From positions 52,655-116,654 of the forward strand of contig NZ_VLTJ01000025.1 of NCBI RefSeq assembly GCF_007558815.1: 64,000 nucleotides of DNA, read 5' to 3'. A model generated the notes under the pieces. It saw only the letters and a program-made list of their open reading frames with translations. It was not told where the DNA came from and searched no databases. Both the position numbers and the translations under genes were made by a program. Of this stretch, positions 17,327-26,850 are shown piece by piece. The stretch's first letter is position 1; each line of letters starts with the position of its first letter. The DNA comes from Verticiella sediminum. GTDB lineage: Bacteria > Pseudomonadota > Gammaproteobacteria > Burkholderiales > Burkholderiaceae_B.

Positions 17327-18621
17327 CGACCACCTCGAATCCGCAAATCGCCCGCTTCAACAAGTCGGCCGCGTTCTTCGTGGCGCTGGCGATCTTCGCC
17401 CAGGAGTCCGTCTGGAACTTCTACGACGCGCAGGTTCCCGCTTCGCTCAGGCAGTACGTCAGCAGCGCCGCGGTGATCGGCCTGTTGATGGGCGTGGACA
17501 ACCTGCTGGGCATCTTCGTCCAGCCATGGATGGCGCACAGGTCCGACCAGTACAAGGCGAACGGCGGCAACCGGCTGCGCTTTCTGCTCGTCGGCGCCAC
17601 CCTCGCCGCGCTGCTGTTCTCGCTCATCCCCTGGGCGAACTCCTTCGGGATGCTGCTGGTCTCGATGATCGGCTTCGCGTTCGTCGCGAACGGGTTCAAG
17701 TCCATCACGGAATCGCTCACGGCCGACTACCAGGCGCCGAACCATCGCAGCAAGGGCAACGCAGTGGCCCGCATCGGCGTCGCGTTGACCATACTGGCCT
17801 CCGCCGCCATCAGCTTCATCGTGGTGGACAGGGATTTGCGCCTGGCCTTTCTCATCCCGGCGATGCTCCTGGTCATCGGCATGTACATCGCATGCTGGGG
17901 ACTGTCGTCGCGTAAGCCCTATGGCGCGGCGCAGGAAAGCGACGCCGGCCCGCCCCTCGGCCTGAAGGCGCTGGTCCTGGACATCTTCACGTCGCCGGAC
18001 AAGCGCCGGCTGCTGCTGCTGTTCGCCGTCTTTGGCGCGCAAGGCACCTGGACGGCGATCCGCTCCCAACTGACCCCCTATGCCATGGAAGTGCTCGAGC
18101 TGTCCCGAGGCGCTGCCGGCTCCATCGGTTTTCCTGCCGGCATCGCCTTCCTGGTGGCGGCGATACCGGTGGCCATCATCGCCGAGCGCACCAGCCGCGC
18201 GCTGGTCTGCATGCTCGGCATGGCTGTCATCGCCCTGGGCTGCGTGGCGATCTTCTTCTCGACGAGCGCATTCGAAGTCTCGGCAGCCATGGCCGTGGTT
18301 GCGGTGGGCTGGGCCGCGTTCACCATCAACGCGGTCGCGATCCTCTGGAGCATCGCGCTCCATCAAAGGTACCTGGGCACCTACACGGGCTTGTACTGGA
18401 CCGCGGCAGCCGTCGGCCAGACGCTGATGCCGGCGCTGCTGGGCCTGCTGGTCGACCTGACGGCATGGCGCTACATGATGCTGCATGCCGCCGGCTTCGC
18501 CTGCCTGTCGGTGCTCCTGCTGCTGAAGGTCGTGCGCAGTTCCACGCCCGGGCCTGGCGGCCGGACTGCGGAAGTCCGAGACCACCGTCTTTCTCGATCA
18601 CAACCCGGAGACAACGCATGA
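17323..18621 (+). CDS. MFS transporter
   Basis: A 432-residue protein with about twelve hydrophobic helices. The N-terminal half contains GLLMGVDNLLGIFVQPWMAHRSDQ, a cation-symporter-like motif A region. It resembles GPH/SLC45-like carriers more than drug exporters. Both ends overlap neighbouring genes by 4 bp (FadD-like upstream, HyuB-like downstream). It probably takes in the pathway substrate or a metabolite; direction and ligand are unknown. With the porin, Bug and AbrB proteins, the operon has three kinds of transport component. Confidence 0.85.
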   Translation: MTTTSNPQIARFNKSAAFFVALAIFAQESVWNFYDAQVPASLRQYVSSAAVIGLLMGVDNLLGIFVQPWMAHRSDQYKANGGNRLRFLLVGATLAALLFSLIPWANSFGMLLVSMIGFAFVANGFKSITESLTADYQAPNHRSKGNAVARIGVALTILASAAISFIVVDRDLRLAFLIPAMLLVIGMYIACWGLSSRKPYGAAQESDAGPPLGLKALVLDIFTSPDKRRLLLLFAVFGAQGTWTAIRSQLTPYAMEVLELSRGAAGSIGFPAGIAFLVAAIPVAIIAERTSRALVCMLGMAVIALGCVAIFFSTSAFEVSAAMAVVAVGWAAFTINAVAILWSIALHQRYLGTYTGLYWTAAAVGQTLMPALLGLLVDLTAWRYMMLHAAGFACLSVLLLLKVVRSSTPGPGGRTAEVRDHRLSRSQPGDNA

Positions 18622-20294
18622 ATGAAACCGTAGACGGCATCGACGCCATCACCTTGGAAATCTGGTGGAGCCGCCTGGTAGCGGTGGTCGACGAAGGCGC
18701 CACGGCGCTGCTGCGCACCGCCTTCTCCACCATCGTCCGGGAATCCAACGACTTCGCCACCGTGCTGATGAACGTGCGCGGGGAGTCGATCGCGGAAAGC
18801 AGCGGCGGTATCCCTGCCTTTGCGGGCATCATCCCGAGGACTGCGCGGGCCATGCTCAGGAAGTTTCCGCTGGAAACGTGGCGCGAAGGCGATTGCGTGC
18901 TGACCAACGACCCCTGGATCGCGACCGGGCACCTGCCCGACATCACAGTGGTGACCCCGGTGTTCTACCAAGGGCGCATCGTCGGGTTCGCCGGCTGCGC
19001 AGCGCACTCGCCGGACGTGGGCGGCAACCTGTCGGCAACGTGCCGCGACCTCTTCGAAGAAGGCGTGTGCATTTCGCCGATGCATCTGTACCGGGCCGGC
19101 GAGCGCAACGAGCCCTTCCTGGAGCTTTTCCTGAACAACGTGCGGCTGCCGGAGCAGGTGCTCGGCGACCTGGAAGCGCAGTGCACCGCGAACAGGGTCT
19201 GCTGCGAGCGGGCCGTCGACTTTCTGCAGGACAGCGGCGAGCCCGGTTTCGAGCGCCTGTCCGCCGCCGTACTGGAAAAGGCGGATGCGGCGATGCGCAA
19301 GGCCATCTCGGCGATTCCCGACGGCCGCTACGCCTCGGCCATCGAGGCGGACGGCATTCCGGGGCACCCGACGATCATCCGCTGCGCCATCACCGTCGAA
19401 GGCGACCGGATGACCGTGGATTACGAGGGCACCTCGGCGCAGGTCGACAAGGGCACGAACTGCACGATCAACTACACCCAGGCCTACTCGGTCTACCCCA
19501 TCAAGTGCGCGCTGGACCCGCTGACCCGCAGGAACGAGGGTTCCTACCGGGCCATCGAAGTCCGGGCGCCCGAAGGCAGCATCGTCAACGCGCAGTACCC
19601 GGCGGCGGTGGCGGCCCGCCACCTGACCGGACATTTGCTCTCATGCGCCATCTACCAGGCCTTGAGTACCGTCATCCCGGAACAGGTCATCGCCGACAGC
19701 GGCGGGGCGCCGGCCTTCCGGGTCGGCTTCGCGGGCGTGACCGATGCCGGCGAACGATTCGGCCAGATCCTGTTCGCCAGCGGGGGCATGGGAGCGTCGG
19801 CCCGCCAGGACGGACTGTCCGCGACGGCGTTTCCCACGAACTCGGGCGCAGGCAGCATCGAGGCGCTCGAAGCAGCGGCGCCGTTGCTTCTGGCCAGAAA
19901 GGAGTACCGGCAGGATTCCGGTGGTCCCGGCCGGTTCCGCGGCGGCCTGGGCCAGGAATGCGTCGTCCGGAATCTTGCCGCGCGGCCGGTGGTGATGGGC
20001 ATGCTCGGCGACCGCCAGGCCCATCCCGCGCTGGGCTTGCATGGCGGATTGCCGGGCGCGCCGGCGCAGGTCATCCTGCCCGACGGTTCCTGCGCGAGCC
20101 TGAAGTCCCAGACCACGCTCGCACCCGGGGCCCGTGCCGTCATCCGGTTTGCCGGAGGGGGAGGCTTCGGCGATCCCGCGGCGCGGCCGGCCGCGGCGGT
20201 CGCGGCAGACGTGGCGGACGGCTTCGTCTCCCGGGAGCAGGCGCGCAGCGTCCATCCCCAGTTCACCGGATTTGACGATGGAGATGCCCGATGA
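18618..20294 (+). CDS. Hydantoinase B / oxoprolinase family subunit (HyuB-like)
   Basis: A 558-residue cytoplasmic protein starting at the ATG at 18618 (MNETVDGIDAITLEIWWSRLVAVVDEGATALLRTAFS). It has family-typical sequence throughout: LTNDPWIATGHLPDITVVTPVF, NYTQAYSVYPIKCALDP, DSGGPGRFRGGLGQ and FAGGGGFGDPAARP. HyuB pairs with HyuA to hydrolyse a cyclic amide (hydantoin, 5-oxoproline) using ATP, or forms carboxylase-type complexes. It overlaps HyuA by 4 bp as expected for a two-subunit enzyme. Confidence 0.93.
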   Translation: MNETVDGIDAITLEIWWSRLVAVVDEGATALLRTAFSTIVRESNDFATVLMNVRGESIAESSGGIPAFAGIIPRTARAMLRKFPLETWREGDCVLTNDPWIATGHLPDITVVTPVFYQGRIVGFAGCAAHSPDVGGNLSATCRDLFEEGVCISPMHLYRAGERNEPFLELFLNNVRLPEQVLGDLEAQCTANRVCCERAVDFLQDSGEPGFERLSAAVLEKADAAMRKAISAIPDGRYASAIEADGIPGHPTIIRCAITVEGDRMTVDYEGTSAQVDKGTNCTINYTQAYSVYPIKCALDPLTRRNEGSYRAIEVRAPEGSIVNAQYPAAVAARHLTGHLLSCAIYQALSTVIPEQVIADSGGAPAFRVGFAGVTDAGERFGQILFASGGMGASARQDGLSATAFPTNSGAGSIEALEAAAPLLLARKEYRQDSGGPGRFRGGLGQECVVRNLAARPVVMGMLGDRQAHPALGLHGGLPGAPAQVILPDGSCASLKSQTTLAPGARAVIRFAGGGGFGDPAARPAAAVAADVADGFVSREQARSVHPQFTGFDDGDAR

Positions 20295-22423
20295 AACGCA
20301 GCACCCGCATCGGCGTGGACATTGGCGGCACTTTCACGGACTTCGTCCTGCACGACGAATCGCGCGGCATCACGCGCATCGGCAAGCGTCTCACCACGCC
20401 GGATGCGCCCAGCCGGGCCATCGTGGAGGGGATCCAGCGTTTGCTGGCCGAGACGAATACCGATCCGGCGCAGATCGGCAGCATCGTCCACGGGACCACC
20501 CTCATTACCAATACCGTCCTGGAACGCACGGGAGCAAAGGTCGGCCTGCTGTGCACCGAGGGCTTTCGCGACGTTCTGGAAATGGGGCGCGAGAGCCGGT
20601 ACGACGTCGACGACCTCTTCCTGCCGCCGGTGCCCGTCATCGTTCCGCGCCGGTTACGCCGCCCCGTCCGGGGACGGATGCTGGCCAGCGGCGTCGAATT
20701 CGAGCCCCTTGACGTCGAGGACGTCGTGCGCGAAGCGCGCTGGCTGGTCGAGTCGGAGCGGGTCGAAGCGCTGGCCATCGCCTTCATGCACGCCTACCGG
20801 AACCCGGCCCACGAACAACGCGCGCTGGAGGCGGTGCGCACGCTGTATCCGGACCTGCTGGTCACACTGTCCTCGGAGGTCGCGCCCGAGATCCGCGAGT
20901 ACGAGCGCACCAATACCGCCTGCGTCAACGCCTACGTGCAGCCTCGGGTACATGCCTACATGAGCCGGCTCACGCAGGACCTGGCCGGCATCGGGTTCGC
21001 GGGCGAGCTTTACATCATGCTGTCGGGCGGCGGCATCACGACCATCGACGACGCCCGCCGCTTCCCGGTGCGCCTGATCGAGTCCGGTCCGGCGGCGGGC
21101 GCCATGGCGGCGGCGTTCGTGGCGCGCCAGGTCGGCGAGGACCGCATGATTTCCTTCGACATGGGCGGAACCACCGCCAAGATGTGCCTGATCGAGGATG
21201 GCAGGCCCAACCTCAAGCACGAGTTCGAAGCGGGCCGCATCCGCAAGTTCAAGCAGGGTTCGGGCCTGCCGCTAAAGCTCACGGTGATCGATCTGATCGA
21301 GATCGGCACGGGCGGCGGGTCGATTGCCGCGGTGGACGCCAATGGACTCATGAAGGTCGGCCCGCGCAGCGCCGGTTCGAACCCGGGCCCCGTCGCCTAC
21401 GGCCTGGGCGGCGCCGAGCCCACCGTCACCGACGCCGACCTGGTGCTCGGCTATCTGAACCCGCAGTTCTTCCTGGGCGGCGAACTGGAACTGTCGCTGG
21501 ACGCGGTCAAGACGGCGATGCGCACGCGCCTGGGCGAACCTCTCGGCGTGGATGCCATGGAGGCCGCGCGGGGCATCCAGGCCATTGCCAACGAGACCAT
21601 GGCCGCGGCAACCCGCATGCACCTGGCCGAGAAAGGCAAGGACCCGCGCGCGCACGCGCTGTTTGCGTTCGGCGGCGCGGGGGCCGTGCACGGCTACGCG
21701 CTCGCGCGCCTGCTCAAGGTTCCGCGCCTCATCGTGCCCATGGGTGCCGGCGTCATCTCCGCACTGGGCTTTCTCGTCGCCGCGCCCGCCGTCGACGAGG
21801 TGCGCGGCTACGTGACGCGCCTGGATGGCGCCGACTGGCCGGCGGTGAACACCCTGTTTTCCCGGATGGAGGCCGCCAGCCGGGACCTCCTGGCCCGGGC
21901 CGCCCTTGGCGGGGGGGAGATCTTCATCCGCCGGCAAGCCGACATGCGCTATGTCGGCCAAGGCTTCGAGGTCACCGTGGACCTTCCCGCCGGGCCGCTG
22001 GACGCGGCTCGCATCCCGCAGATCAGGCAGGCATTCGATACCGCGTACCGGGAGCGTTTCGGCCGCGTGGTCGAGGACGTGGCCATCGAGGCCGTCAGTT
22101 GGCGACTGTCCGCGTGCCTGCCGGAGCAGGACATCACGCTGGCCTACGCCTGCGTCGACGGTGACGCGCTGCGTGGCGAACGGGACGTGTACTTCGACGG
22201 CTACGGTTTCACGAAGGCCAAGGTCTATGACCGCTATGCGCTCAAGCCCGGCGTACGGATTGTCGGGCCAGCCGTGGTCGAGGAAAGGGAGTCGAGCTGC
22301 AGCCTCGGTCCCGACTGCACCTTCACGGTCGACCGCTTCTTCAACCTGGTCGTCGATATCGACCATGGCGCACGCCCCGCCACGACGACAGGGGCCGAAC
22401 CGGCGATGGAGGAGCGGACATGA
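20291..22423 (+). CDS. Hydantoinase A / oxoprolinase family subunit (HyuA-like)
   Basis: A 710-residue ATP-binding subunit. Phosphate-1 motif GVDIGGTFTDF is at residues 8-18 and a second nucleotide-binding stretch reads ISFDMGGTTAKMCLI. GTGGGSIAAVD and FGGAGAVHGYALARLLKVPRLIVPMGAGVISALGF follow, all typical of HyuA. With HyuB it would phosphorylate and open a lactam or hydantoin-like ring. No acetone-carboxylase gamma subunit is nearby, so a hydrolase role is more likely than a carboxylase. Stop overlaps the dehydrogenase start by 4 bp. Confidence 0.93.
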   Translation: MKRSTRIGVDIGGTFTDFVLHDESRGITRIGKRLTTPDAPSRAIVEGIQRLLAETNTDPAQIGSIVHGTTLITNTVLERTGAKVGLLCTEGFRDVLEMGRESRYDVDDLFLPPVPVIVPRRLRRPVRGRMLASGVEFEPLDVEDVVREARWLVESERVEALAIAFMHAYRNPAHEQRALEAVRTLYPDLLVTLSSEVAPEIREYERTNTACVNAYVQPRVHAYMSRLTQDLAGIGFAGELYIMLSGGGITTIDDARRFPVRLIESGPAAGAMAAAFVARQVGEDRMISFDMGGTTAKMCLIEDGRPNLKHEFEAGRIRKFKQGSGLPLKLTVIDLIEIGTGGGSIAAVDANGLMKVGPRSAGSNPGPVAYGLGGAEPTVTDADLVLGYLNPQFFLGGELELSLDAVKTAMRTRLGEPLGVDAMEAARGIQAIANETMAAATRMHLAEKGKDPRAHALFAFGGAGAVHGYALARLLKVPRLIVPMGAGVISALGFLVAAPAVDEVRGYVTRLDGADWPAVNTLFSRMEAASRDLLARAALGGGEIFIRRQADMRYVGQGFEVTVDLPAGPLDAARIPQIRQAFDTAYRERFGRVVEDVAIEAVSWRLSACLPEQDITLAYACVDGDALRGERDVYFDGYGFTKAKVYDRYALKPGVRIVGPAVVEERESSCSLGPDCTFTVDRFFNLVVDIDHGARPATTTGAEPAMEERT

Positions 22424-23430
22424 GCGATCGAGCGGCGCGGACCGTGGTGGTCACGCAAAGGTTCTTCGATGAAGAGACCATTTCCTATCTGGACGCACAC
22501 GGCTGCGAGGTCCGCCTGGCGGATCTTCCTCCCGGCAAGGCCGACGGGGAACTCACGGAGGAAACCCTGCTGCAGACGCTTGCGCACGCCGACGGCTGGA
22601 TCGTCGGCCATGCCCGGGTCACCCGGCAGTTGCTGAGCAGGCTGCCCAGGCTGCAGGTCATCGCGCGTCGCGGGGTGGGCTACGAACGGGTGGACACCGC
22701 GGCGGTGAAGGACCTCGGCAAGGTGGCCGCGATCGCCGTCGGGGGCAACGATGCCTGCGTTGCCGATCATGCACTGGCGCTGATGCTTGCCGTCAATCAT
22801 CGATTGCGCGAATCGCAGTTGCAGATGAACGCGGGGTCCTGGGCCATTCTCACCGGGACGGATCTGTACCGGAAGACCGTGGGCATCGTGGGTCTGGGCC
22901 GCATCGGCCGCGGCGTCGTGCAGCGCCTCAAGGGTTTCGAGACGCGGATCCTCGCGGTGACGGCGAACCCCGACCCCGGCTGGTCGCGCCAGCACGGCGT
23001 GGAGCATGTCGGGCTGGACACCCTGCTCGCGCTGAGCGACGTCGTGAGCCTGCACGCGCCGCTGACGGACGGAACGCGCAGGCTCATCGACGCCGGGGCG
23101 CTGGCCCGCATGAAACCCACGGCCATCCTGGTCAACACGGCCCGCGGCGGCCTGGTGGACGACGCCGCGCTGCTCGACGCCCTCAAGGCCGTCAGGATCG
23201 CCGGCGCGGGACTGGACGTTTACCTCAGCGAGTCCGACCCTGCGTACACGGGCGTGACCGCGGAATTGATCGCGCTGCCCAACGTCGTCGCGACGCCGCA
23301 CTCGGGAGCATCCACGCGCGAGGGGCTCATCCGCACGAACCGGATTGCCGCACAATGCGTCGTTGCGGTCCTGGAGGGAAGGGAACCGCCGGCAGCCTGC
23401 GTGATCGCGGACGGGCGCCCGCGCGCATGA
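22420..23430 (+). CDS. D-2-hydroxyacid dehydrogenase (phosphoglycerate dehydrogenase-like)
   Basis: A 336-residue NAD-dependent oxidoreductase. The Rossmann loop GLGRIG is at 158-163. Catalytic-type residues are in VNTARGGLVDD (Arg), GLDVYLSESDP (Glu) and VATPHSGAST (His). It acts on 2-hydroxy/2-oxo acids. It is the last gene of the overlapping chain and has no strong promoter before it, so it belongs to the porin operon. It may reduce or oxidise an intermediate made after ring opening; substrate unknown. Confidence 0.9.
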   Translation: MSDRAARTVVVTQRFFDEETISYLDAHGCEVRLADLPPGKADGELTEETLLQTLAHADGWIVGHARVTRQLLSRLPRLQVIARRGVGYERVDTAAVKDLGKVAAIAVGGNDACVADHALALMLAVNHRLRESQLQMNAGSWAILTGTDLYRKTVGIVGLGRIGRGVVQRLKGFETRILAVTANPDPGWSRQHGVEHVGLDTLLALSDVVSLHAPLTDGTRRLIDAGALARMKPTAILVNTARGGLVDDAALLDALKAVRIAGAGLDVYLSESDPAYTGVTAELIALPNVVATPHSGASTREGLIRTNRIAAQCVVAVLEGREPPAACVIADGRPRA

Positions 23431-23482
23431 CGTCCCGTTCGACCTCATCCCCAGGCACGAAACGTATAAAAGGAGGCAGACC

Positions 23483-25096
23483 ATGACGCAGATGCTGCGC
23501 ACGGACGTGGCGATCGCGGGCGGCGGCCTGGCGGGCATCGTCACCGCGCTGGAGTGCCTGCGCGCCGGGCTGCACGTGACCCTGGTGGACCGCGACACGC
23601 CCGCGCGCCTGGGCGGCCTGGCGTTGTGGGCCTTCGGCGGCATGGCCCTGGTGGACACGCCCCTGCAGCGGCGCATGAAGATCCCGGACTCGCCCGAGCG
23701 CGCCCTGCGCGACTGGATGAGCTTCGGCGAGCTGAACGAGGCCGATGTCTGGCCGCGCCGCTGGGCCGAACATTACGTGCAGCACTCGGGAACGCAGGTC
23801 TACGACTGGCTGCGTGCACAAGGCATCAAGTTCCTTCCCGCCGTGAACTGGGTGGAGCGCGGACGCCACGGCGAGGGCAACAGCGTGCCGCGCTACCACA
23901 TCGTCTGGGGCACCTCGCACGAACTCGCGCGGCGCATGATCGCGGCCATGCGGGGGGCCGACCCGGGCGGCCGCCTGACGGTGCTTTCCGGGCACCGCGT
24001 GACCGCCATCGAGCGCAAAGCCGGCGCGATCTCGGGCATGCGGGCCGTGGACGAGGCCCGCGGCACGCCGGTGCAGGTGCACGCGCCCGTAGTGGTGCTG
24101 GCCATGGGCGGCCTGAACGGCTCGACCGAACAGGCGATCGCCAACTGGCCGCCGCACCGCCCGCGCCCGGCCGCGGTGCTCAACGGCGCCCACCCCTTCG
24201 GCGATGGCGAACTGCACCGGCACGTGGCCGGCGAACTCGGGGGCCGGGTCACCCACGCCGGCGAAATGTGGAACTACGCCGCCGGCATCCCGCACCCGCA
24301 GCCGCATTTTCCCGGCCACGGGCTTTCCACCATCCCCTGCAAGTCGGCGCTATGGCTGGACCACCGCGGCCGGCGCATCGGCCCCGAGCCCCTGGTCACG
24401 GGCTTCGACACGCACGACCTCTGCCAGCGGGTGGCCGCGCTGGAGCAGCCCTGGACCTGGCACCTGCTGAACTGGCGCATCGCGGCCAAGGAGTTCGCCA
24501 TCTCGGGCGCGGAACACAACCAGCGCATGCGCGACAAGCAGTTCGTCCGCTTCGTGCTGGAAACGGTTCTGGGCAACCATCGCCTGGTCAGGCAGATGCA
24601 GCGCGAAAGCCCGCACTTCCTGGTCGACGCCAGCCTGGCCGGCCTGGCGCGCAAGATGAACGCCCTGACCGGAACGTCCGACATCGACCCCGCCGTGCTG
24701 CAGGCCACGGCCGACGCCTTCGACGCCAACTTCGCCAGGGGACTGGCGCTTGCCAACGATGACCAGATCCGCCGCATCCTGCATGCACGCCAGTGGGGCC
24801 CCGACCGCATCCGGACCTGCAAGCCCGCGCCGCTGCAGGCGAAAGGCGCCGGCCCCTACATCGCCATCCGGATGCAGCTCATCACGCGCAAGAGCCTGGG
24901 CGGGGTCCAGACCGACCTGCAAAGCCGCGTGCTGCAAGCCGACGGTGCCGCCGTGCCGGGCCTGTATTGCGTGGGCGAGGCCGCCGGCTTCGGCGGCGGC
25001 GGGGCGAATGGCAAGCGCTCGCTCGAAGGCACTTTCCTGCCAGGCTGCATTCTGACGGCGCGCGCCGCCGCGAAGTCCATCGCGACGGGAACCTGA
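23483..25096 (+). CDS. FAD-dependent dehydrogenase of the fumarate reductase / ketosteroid-dehydrogenase group
   Basis: A 537-residue flavoprotein with a strong AGGAGG 7 bp before its ATG. The N-terminal FAD loop is VAIAGGGLAGIVTALECLRAGLHVTLVDRD, and a C-terminal FAD-binding segment reads GLYCVGEAAGFGGGGANGKRSLEGTFLPGCI. The layout fits flavoproteins that introduce a C=C bond or oxidise an alpha-beta position. No signal peptide, so cytoplasmic. It opens a three-gene group with a ThDP enzyme and an aldehyde dehydrogenase, 52 bp after the 2-hydroxyacid dehydrogenase, so it may share the upstream transcript. Confidence 0.88.
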   Translation: MTQMLRTDVAIAGGGLAGIVTALECLRAGLHVTLVDRDTPARLGGLALWAFGGMALVDTPLQRRMKIPDSPERALRDWMSFGELNEADVWPRRWAEHYVQHSGTQVYDWLRAQGIKFLPAVNWVERGRHGEGNSVPRYHIVWGTSHELARRMIAAMRGADPGGRLTVLSGHRVTAIERKAGAISGMRAVDEARGTPVQVHAPVVVLAMGGLNGSTEQAIANWPPHRPRPAAVLNGAHPFGDGELHRHVAGELGGRVTHAGEMWNYAAGIPHPQPHFPGHGLSTIPCKSALWLDHRGRRIGPEPLVTGFDTHDLCQRVAALEQPWTWHLLNWRIAAKEFAISGAEHNQRMRDKQFVRFVLETVLGNHRLVRQMQRESPHFLVDASLAGLARKMNALTGTSDIDPAVLQATADAFDANFARGLALANDDQIRRILHARQWGPDRIRTCKPAPLQAKGAGPYIAIRMQLITRKSLGGVQTDLQSRVLQADGAAVPGLYCVGEAAGFGGGGANGKRSLEGTFLPGCILTARAAAKSIATGT

Positions 25097-25137
25097 CCAC
25101 CGGCCGAAGCGGGAACGACCCGCCCCTGGAGACAAAC

Positions 25138-26802
25138 ATGAACGGCGCACAAGCCCTGATGAAAACCCTCGCCGACGCCGGCGTGACGGTGTGCTTCAGC
25201 AACCCCGGCACCTCGGAAATGCATTTCGTGGCCGCGCTGGACCACGAGCCGCGCATGCGCGCCGTGCTGGCCCTGTTCGAAGGGGTGGCCACCGGCGCGG
25301 CCGACGGCTACGCGCGCATGGCCGGCAAGCCGGCGGCCACGCTGCTGCACCTGGGCTGCGGCCTGGGCAACGGCCTGGCCAACCTGCACAACGCGCGCAA
25401 GGGGCGCGTGCCGGTGCTCAACATCGTGGGCGAGCACGCGACCCACCACGTGAAGTACGACGCGCAACTGCAGTCCGACATCGAGACTGTGGCGCGCAAC
25501 GTCTCCACGTGGGTGCGGACCTCGGCGTCCACCGGGGAGCTGTGCCGGGACGCCGCGCAGGCGGTGGCGGCCGCCGTCGGGCCGCCGGGCCAGGTGGCCA
25601 CGCTGATCCTGCCGGCCGACGTGTCCTGGAGCGAAGGTGGCGTGCCGGCCGCCCTGCCGCCGCCGGTGCCGCCCGCGCTGGCCGACGACGCGGTCATCGA
25701 GGGCATCGCCCAGGCCATCCGGTCCGGCGAAAAAGCCGCGTTGCTGCTGGGCGGACGAGCCCTGCTCGAACCGGGCCTGCTGGCGGCCTCGCGCATCGCG
25801 GCCAGGACCGGCGTCAGGCTGTTTGCGGAAGTCTTTCCCACGCGCATCGAGCGCGGCGCGGGCCTGCCGCACGTCGAACGCCTGGCCTACCTGGCCGAGC
25901 TGGCCTCGGTGCAACTGCACGGCTTGAAGCACCTGATCCTCGTCGATGCCAAGTCGCCGGTGTCCTTCTTCGCCTACCCCGGCAAGGCCAGCGACCTGGT
26001 GCCCGAAGGCTGCCGGGTGCATGCGCTGGCCACGAGCGCCCAGGACGCGGTGGGCGGCTTGCAGCGGCTGGCCGCCGGGCTCGGCGCCGACGACGCCGAA
26101 CCCGTGCTGCAAGCGCCCTTGCGTCCCGGCCGGCCCAGAGGCAAGCTCACCGCGGAAAAAGTCTGCAAGGCCGTGGGCCACGTGCTGCCCGAGGGCGTGA
26201 TCATCGTGGACGAGGCCCAGACCTCGGGCGTGATGCTGCCGCACTTCACCAGGGGCGCGCCGCGCCACGACGTCATCACGCTGACGGGCGGCGCGATCGG
26301 CCAGGGCCTGCCGAACGCGGTGGGGGCAGCCGTCGCCTGCCCCGAGCGGCCCGTGCTGGCCCTGGTGGGCGACGGCTCGGCCATGTACACCATCCAATCG
26401 CTGTGGACGATGGCGCGCGAGGGACTGAACGTCACCACCGTCATTCTCAACAACAAGTCCTACGCGATCCTCAACGTGGAACTGCAGCGCGTGGGCGCCG
26501 CCGGCAATGGCGCCGGCGCGGGCCCCAAGGCGCGTGCGCAACTGGATCTGGCCGATCCCGGCCTGGATTTCGTGCAGATGGGCGCCAGTATGGGGGTACA
26601 TTCGGTACGTGCCGCCACTACCGAGGCCATGGTCGATGCGCTCGCCCACGCGCTCGCCACGCCGGGCCCGCACCTGATCGAGGCCGTGGTGCCCAACGCC
26701 TTCTCGGGGCTGAAGCTGCGCCTGCTGCCGCACATCCTGGGTTCGCTGTCCGGCCTGCCGCAGCCGCTGGCGCGCATCATCAAGCGCAAGGTCGCGCCGT
26801 GA
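25138..26802 (+). CDS. ThDP-dependent enzyme, benzoylformate-decarboxylase / acetolactate-synthase-like
   Basis: A 554-residue thiamine-diphosphate enzyme starting at the ATG at 25138. The activating Glu is Glu48 (FEGVATGAADGYA), and His71 (LLHLGCGLGNGLANLHNA) lines up with the catalytic His of benzoylformate decarboxylase. The ThDP motif runs from GDGS (411-414) to NN near 438. The central domain lacks the FAD-binding text of true acetolactate synthases, so decarboxylation of a 2-oxo acid to an aldehyde is more likely. The next gene is an aldehyde dehydrogenase. Confidence 0.88.
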   Translation: MNGAQALMKTLADAGVTVCFSNPGTSEMHFVAALDHEPRMRAVLALFEGVATGAADGYARMAGKPAATLLHLGCGLGNGLANLHNARKGRVPVLNIVGEHATHHVKYDAQLQSDIETVARNVSTWVRTSASTGELCRDAAQAVAAAVGPPGQVATLILPADVSWSEGGVPAALPPPVPPALADDAVIEGIAQAIRSGEKAALLLGGRALLEPGLLAASRIAARTGVRLFAEVFPTRIERGAGLPHVERLAYLAELASVQLHGLKHLILVDAKSPVSFFAYPGKASDLVPEGCRVHALATSAQDAVGGLQRLAAGLGADDAEPVLQAPLRPGRPRGKLTAEKVCKAVGHVLPEGVIIVDEAQTSGVMLPHFTRGAPRHDVITLTGGAIGQGLPNAVGAAVACPERPVLALVGDGSAMYTIQSLWTMAREGLNVTTVILNNKSYAILNVELQRVGAAGNGAGAGPKARAQLDLADPGLDFVQMGASMGVHSVRAATTEAMVDALAHALATPGPHLIEAVVPNAFSGLKLRLLPHILGSLSGLPQPLARIIKRKVAP

Positions 26803-26850
26803 CGGCCCGGGACGTCCCCCACCCCCGCGCTTTCGACCAGGACCGGAACG

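Noticed and set aside
18618..22423. HyuBA as acetone carboxylase subunits
   Set aside because: No gamma subunit gene is present in the operon, so a hydrolase role is more likely.
25138..26802. Acetolactate synthase as a firm name
   Set aside because: The FAD-binding part of true acetolactate synthases is not seen and the His71/Glu48 layout fits decarboxylases better; kept as a family-level call.
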